Source: Lachnospiraceae bacterium UBA7205 (GTDB lineage: Bacteria; Bacillota; Clostridia; Lachnospirales; Lachnospiraceae). From it: a DNA stretch of 64,000 nt. Both the position numbers and the translations under genes were made by a program. The number at the start of each line of letters is the position of its first letter. The stretch's first letter is position 1. A model generated the notes under the pieces. It saw nothing but the letters and a program-made list of their open reading frames with translations. It made no database searches and was not told the DNA's origin. Location of the stretch: NCBI GenBank assembly GCA_002490665.1, contig DKUL01000033.1, positions 1 through 64,000 on the forward strand. The letters are read 5' to 3'. Of this stretch, positions 60,285 through 64,000 are shown in pieces.

Positions 60285-62659
60285 TCTGCGACTTTCCATG
60301 CTCCCCATGCGCTGGAACCAGGAACTTCTCCCTGTGTCCACCACTGTGCCTGATAATACTTACCGTTATATATAACAGTGTCACCAGAGTTATAAACCTT
60401 GGAAGCATCCCATGTACCTGTAGCAGGCGTCTCCGGTTCAGTCGGATCTACTGGCTCCACTGGATCTACCGGGTCAGTCGGATCTACCGGATCTACCGGA
60501 TCTACCGGTTCGGTCGGACCTACTGGCTCCACTGGGTCTACCGGGTCGGTCGGATCTACCGGATCCACTGGTGTTTCTTCTTCAATTACAGTAATTACTG
60601 CCTTTGCCACTACCTTGTGTCCTGCTGAATCTTCTACAGTGTATACCAGTTCATAAGAGCCGGCTTTTAAAACATCAACTTCTCCAGTAACAACAACTTT
60701 TTCTGTAAGGTCTCCGTCTTCTTTATCAGTAACAGATACACCTTCCATTGCGTCAAATTTGTCACCTAATGTAATCTCTTTATTCTTCACTCCTGCAAAA
60801 ACAGGTTTCTGGTCTGCTACAGAGCCATTATTTTCATAAATAACCTGTCTGCCGATTTCCGGACCATCTGCAGTAATACGCTGGGCAAGTTCAATTCTTT
60901 CGATATTATCTAATGTAGCATTTTCATTTGCACTAGCCAGTTCGATCATAATGGATGCACCCTGACCGATTGTCTGGTTGTCATATACAGTTGCAAGATC
61001 AACCTCAACTACATTGCCTTTGTTTGTAACTGTACCACATCCATATCCTGAAGGAGAAAGGTCATCAGCCTCCTCCAATGTGATATACAGCTTCGGGCTC
61101 TTGATGGTTTCATATGCCATCTCGGTCAGCTGTAACACTTCACCGGATTCATTCTTGGTTTCGTTATTCTTCAAGGTGATTTGGTAACCGCGTTTCATTG
61201 CTCCCCAGTTTTCGCTGAACATAGTAACATCGGCGGTAACATCAACCTGTGGTGCTGGAATTTCATGCCGAGGCAGCGGTGATGAACCAAACAGCCCCTG
61301 TTTGATTGCCTTGGTCAGCTCGTCACGCTTTGTGGAATTAGTGGCTTTATCCTGAGATGCCATCCAGCTGATGCAGCCGCCCAGGCCGTTTGCCTTTACA
61401 TATTCTGCCTTTAACGTAACAGACTTTACATTATCATAAGTGAAGAAAGCACCAGTACTTTCATCATACATGTAAGGAGCCTGTGCAACATCATCCCAGT
61501 ATTCCTTCATGCCGGTATATCTTCCTTTTAAGGTATTCAGTGCATTGTAGCCCCAGACACCGCCTGCACGTCCGCCTTCGCCCACTTTCATGGGTGCTTC
61601 ATTGACTGCACCGTAGGTAGGTGTCTGGTCAGCATCCTTATTGGCTTTTGCGGCTTCTCCAAACAGACCAGGCATTCCAGGTACGGTTCCTTTATCTACC
61701 TGCGCCCATCCACGGGTATAAAATGCACAGCCTACAACGATTTTCTCTGCAGGCGCCCCCTGGCTAATCATGTATTTTACTGTCTGGTCTACCGAAAGTC
61801 CTGACTCATAATAAGGGTCTGCCGGATTGCCATACAGCGGTGTCTGATGTCCGCTGACAGGATCCCATGCACCACGCATGTCATAAGTCATTATGTTGCC
61901 GAAATCGATGATTTCGAATAAACGCTTAACATCAACACCATCTTCCAGTTTAGAGGAAGGTGCAGGTAATGCACAGCTTAATTCATAAGTTCTTCCTAGC
62001 TCTGCGCCCTGTTCGTCCAGTGCGTTACGCAAATCCTGCATCAGCTTGATATAGTTCGCTTTATCTTCTGCGGATGCATAGATTGTACCCTCATCGTTGG
62101 TGTTATCAACATTGTCAGGTTCACGATACTGATTCTCACCAGGATATTCCCAGTCAATATCTACGAAATCCATATTATTGTATTTGATGAATTTCATAAC
62201 ATTGGATACGAAGTTCGCACGTGCAGTATCGCTTGCAGACATGCGGGAGAATTCATTGGATTTGGACCATCCGCCGATGGAAATACCAATCTTCAAATTG
62301 GGATTTTCTGCGCGGAGAACCTGAAACGCGTTCAAAAGACCTGCGTTTGCAGCGCCCCATGTAACGTTCATACCTACAGGCGCGCCTGTTGCAGCGTCCT
62401 TATCGGTAAATTTCAGATTGCCGTCCTTGTCAAAATACAGGAAAGCAAAGTTCAAATGTGTAATCTGGTCTGCCGGAATATCCTTCGGATAGAAGTTCCC
62501 CTGCCCACCCCAGATGGACCAGTCGCCGTAATACATTACATTTCTGTAGACCGGCATTTCTTCTTTTGCCTGTGCCGTGAGGGTGATTCCGCTAAACAGC
62601 GTAATCACCATAGCCAGTGCGGTTAATAGACTCAAAATTCTGTTATGTAACTTTTTCAA
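60275..62659 (-). CDS. Secreted chitinase (GH18) with Ig-like and C-terminal chitin-binding domains
   Basis: 794 residues. Signal peptide (1-31, cleavage after AQA); GH18 barrel to about 455 with SIGGW and DFVDIDWE (Glu171), plus the insertion domain of ChiA/ChiB-like enzymes; a CBM2/CBD-like beta domain (about 475-610); DUF5011 Ig-like (about 620-695, DKEDGDL); a long PVDPTDPVDP linker; and a CBM5/12 (about 748-792, WDASKVYNSGDTVIYNGKYYQAQWWTQG). Likely processive chitinase. The stop TAG is part of repeat D. Confidence 0.95.
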   Translation of the reverse strand: MKKLHNRILSLLTALAMVITLFSGITLTAQAKEEMPVYRNVMYYGDWSIWGGQGNFYPKDIPADQITHLNFAFLYFDKDGNLKFTDKDAATGAPVGMNVTWGAANAGLLNAFQVLRAENPNLKIGISIGGWSKSNEFSRMSASDTARANFVSNVMKFIKYNNMDFVDIDWEYPGENQYREPDNVDNTNDEGTIYASAEDKANYIKLMQDLRNALDEQGAELGRTYELSCALPAPSSKLEDGVDVKRLFEIIDFGNIMTYDMRGAWDPVSGHQTPLYGNPADPYYESGLSVDQTVKYMISQGAPAEKIVVGCAFYTRGWAQVDKGTVPGMPGLFGEAAKANKDADQTPTYGAVNEAPMKVGEGGRAGGVWGYNALNTLKGRYTGMKEYWDDVAQAPYMYDESTGAFFTYDNVKSVTLKAEYVKANGLGGCISWMASQDKATNSTKRDELTKAIKQGLFGSSPLPRHEIPAPQVDVTADVTMFSENWGAMKRGYQITLKNNETKNESGEVLQLTEMAYETIKSPKLYITLEEADDLSPSGYGCGTVTNKGNVVEVDLATVYDNQTIGQGASIMIELASANENATLDNIERIELAQRITADGPEIGRQVIYENNGSVADQKPVFAGVKNKEITLGDKFDAMEGVSVTDKEDGDLTEKVVVTGEVDVLKAGSYELVYTVEDSAGHKVVAKAVITVIEEETPVDPVDPTDPVDPVEPVGPTEPVDPVDPVDPTDPVDPVEPVDPTEPETPATGTWDASKVYNSGDTVIYNGKYYQAQWWTQGEVPGSSAWGAWKVAEIE
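60430..60575 (-). repeat. Tandem repeats coding a Pro/Val/Asp/Thr linker
   Basis: Imperfect 9- and 18-base units (codons for Val-Asp-Pro and Thr-Asp-Pro) head to tail within the GH18 gene. The number of units could change by slippage, altering the distance between catalytic and chitin-binding domains. Confidence 0.75.
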
Positions 62660-62715
62660 AGTGCTATACCTCCTTTTTCTTTATTTGTTGTCACATAAGC
62701 TATTTTTGTTTCATT

Positions 62716-62781
62716 ATGACAAAATACGGTCATTTATTCCGATTATTTTCGTCATTATGCCACGCGGATAAAGTATATCAA
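62716..62781 (-). promoter_or_regulatory. Promoter and palindrome upstream of the GH18 gene
   Basis: Minus strand TTGATA (62776-62781), 16-base spacer, CATAAT (62754-62759). ATGAC-N8-GTCAT (62716-62733) lies just downstream and is a candidate repressor site. GTCATTATG recurs at 62751-62759. The 5' leader is about 90 bases. Confidence 0.45.
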
Positions 62782-62922
62782 TCCTTTTTGCACGCTACAA
62801 GATGACAATATTGCCATTTATTTGTTTATTTTGTGCAATTTTAAGTATTCCGATCCGATAATGCATCTTTTTAAAATTCAGAGTACCTTTTTTCCGGAAA
62901 AGTGGTGCATACTTCCGTTAAC

Positions 62923-64000
62923 TTATTGGGCTGCTGCCTGTTGTACGAATGTTGTCATACCCACGGTATCGCAATGCTCGCCTGTTATATCAGCACCCAT
63001 CTTGCCTGTAAAGATACGGTAATATTTAGCACGCCTTGCAACAGCTCCTGTACCGTTTTCTGATTGGCCTGCTTCGTTATTGATGATAATGATGGTCAAC
63101 CCGAAATTGCCATTGTACTGTGCATTTGCTCCGCCTTCCTTTGGCTCCCACACACCTGTTATTACCTGATGGCATGAAGGCTTAGGAGGCTGTGGCGTCA
63201 TCCAGAACCAGATACCTGTCATGAAACCAAGAACGCCATCCTGCTCCAGTTTGTCAGGATCATTTAAAAGTACAGAGCTGTCTCCAAACAATACATCAGA
63301 ACATAAGCCATAATTATAATTATAAGAAAGCTGTATAGGCCCGCGTCCATGATAACTCTTTCCTTCTACTGGAAGATAAGCAGTTTCGCTCCCCTGTACA
63401 TAACCAATCGCACTAGAACCGATAAAGCCCACTTCTTCATTGAAGTAAAGACCGGAAAGACTCTCATCTACAATTCCGTCAATGGTTCCGCCGCCTGTTT
63501 CATGGGCGATATTTGCCAGGAAACCTGCAAGTTCACGTTTCCGCGTATTCAAATCGCCATCTGCCAGGAAAGAACCGTAGTCACATACGGAAGTACAAAG
63601 CTTTGTGGTATCCAGCCAGTCTTCGCCAAAGCTTGGATCACTGTAAACCAGCTTCTGCTCCTTGGTTGTCTTGTCCAGGCGGATCAGACGATAACACCAT
63701 TCAGAACCTTCATACCACTGTACTTTGATAATGGTATTTGACAAAGTATGTACTGCTTCCTGCAGGTTTTCATAGGAATAATAGTCAGGCATAGCGTCTG
63801 CATCCGGGTAATATTGCATTGATATAGTACATTTCTTCCAGTTTTCTGACCCAAAACGATATGGGAACAGCTCTTCATAAGAAGATTTCGGAATCAGTTC
63901 TTCCAGTCTGCCAAGCGCTGCTTCCGGTGAATAACCTTCGTTGATCCCGCCATATAACTCGTCAATTTCCTTATCGGTCAGGATTTTGTCAAACACGTTG
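62923..64000 (-). CDS. GH19 chitinase, partial (5' end outside window)
   Basis: At least 357 residues; the frame is still open at the window edge and only a GTG is available, so the true start lies beyond 64000. The GH19 core: LANIAHETGGG (catalytic Glu in HETGG), KSYHGRGPIQLSYNYNYG, FMTGIWFWMTPQPPKPSCH, and GGANAQYNGNFGLTIIIIN. The part before the catalytic core contains a W-rich segment (WYEGSEWCYRLIRLDKTT) that may be a binding module. Upstream of, and collinear with, the two GH18 genes. Confidence 0.93.
   Translation of the reverse strand, partial: NVFDKILTDKEIDELYGGINEGYSPEAALGRLEELIPKSSYEELFPYRFGSENWKKCTISMQYYPDADAMPDYYSYENLQEAVHTLSNTIIKVQWYEGSEWCYRLIRLDKTTKEQKLVYSDPSFGEDWLDTTKLCTSVCDYGSFLADGDLNTRKRELAGFLANIAHETGGGTIDGIVDESLSGLYFNEEVGFIGSSAIGYVQGSETAYLPVEGKSYHGRGPIQLSYNYNYGLCSDVLFGDSSVLLNDPDKLEQDGVLGFMTGIWFWMTPQPPKPSCHQVITGVWEPKEGGANAQYNGNFGLTIIIINNEAGQSENGTGAVARRAKYYRIFTGKMGADITGEHCDTVGMTTFVQQAAAQ

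Noticed and set aside
60430..60575. CRISPR-like array
   Set aside because: Repeats are contiguous with no spacers and keep the reading frame; it is a coding linker.
60399..60656. Plus-strand frame coding repeated Gly-Ser-Thr (VGSTGSTGS...)
   Set aside because: It is the antisense of the Pro/Asp linker repeats of the GH18 gene; no SD and no independent support.

Overview
The window looks like a chromosomal segment of a gut-type Lachnospiraceae bacterium (Firmicutes, Clostridia). The reasons are Shine-Dalgarno sequences of the AGGAGG type before almost every gene, moderate GC with AT-rich spacers, a monomeric [FeFe] hydrogenase, a MetH split into a main chain and a separate activation protein, serC-serA with a DUF1015 gene nearby, a bacterial serpin, and many intracellular and secreted glycan-degrading enzymes. 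I cannot name a species. I see no rRNA, CRISPR array, intact prophage or intact insertion sequence. There is one tRNA gene, tRNA-Thr(CGT).

Layout. 1-6.2 kb: a family protein of unknown role with a duplicated start region, an ABC ATPase/permease pair without its binding protein, a peptidase-S51/GGDEF/EAL fusion, and an RdgB/HAM1-like NTP pyrophosphatase. 6.2-14.3 kb: tRNA-Thr, MscS channel, DUF1015, an ECF sigma / anti-sigma-like / serpin operon, a small acidic protein, and serC-serA. 14.4-26.3 kb: L,D-transpeptidase, leuB-ilvD-ilvB, PAP2 phosphatase, D,D-carboxypeptidase-tgt-yajC, aroC, and a lactonase-fold protein. 26.4-33.1 kb: a GntR-regulated ABC exporter with a very clear promoter/operator, and the split methionine synthase. 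33.2-41.7 kb: a Cys-rich small protein, DUF5662, two neighbouring enzymes that have lost catalytic residues (GH13 isoamylase-like and Sir2-like), DUF1292, DUF2225, a UvrD-like helicase, gltX, and an unlisted 51-codon gene. 41.7-50 kb: [FeFe] hydrogenase, a pectin-oligosaccharide operon without signal peptides (GH28, GH105, CE8, TIM-barrel epimerase), and an amylo-1,6-glucosidase. 50.1-56 kb: three small membrane proteins in front of a K+/H+ antiporter, and a MacB-type ABC pair. 56.3-57.3 kb is a scar of mobile DNA: a toxin-antitoxin pair with a frameshifted PIN toxin, a 19-bp inverted repeat, and the decayed end of a MobA/MobL relaxase. 57.3-64 kb: a secreted chitinase cluster (double GH18, GH18 with Ig-like and chitin-binding domains, GH19 cut by the window edge).

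How the genes fit together. The cell imports pectin oligomers and finishes them inside, while chitin is attacked outside by endo- and exo-acting GH18/GH19 enzymes; both feed fermentation, where the hydrogenase disposes of or senses electrons. Biosynthetic operons (Ser, Leu/Val/Ile, Met, chorismate) indicate a largely prototrophic lifestyle.

The most unusual feature is a dispersed two-hairpin element of about 90 bp, with a left end AATCGAGTAG and a right end CTGTGTGCA or similar. There are four recognisable copies and one distant relative. The second stem is conserved in shape while its sequence changes between copies. In three cases the left end supplies the stop codon of the preceding gene, and each of the four clear copies is followed by an unrelated private hairpin.
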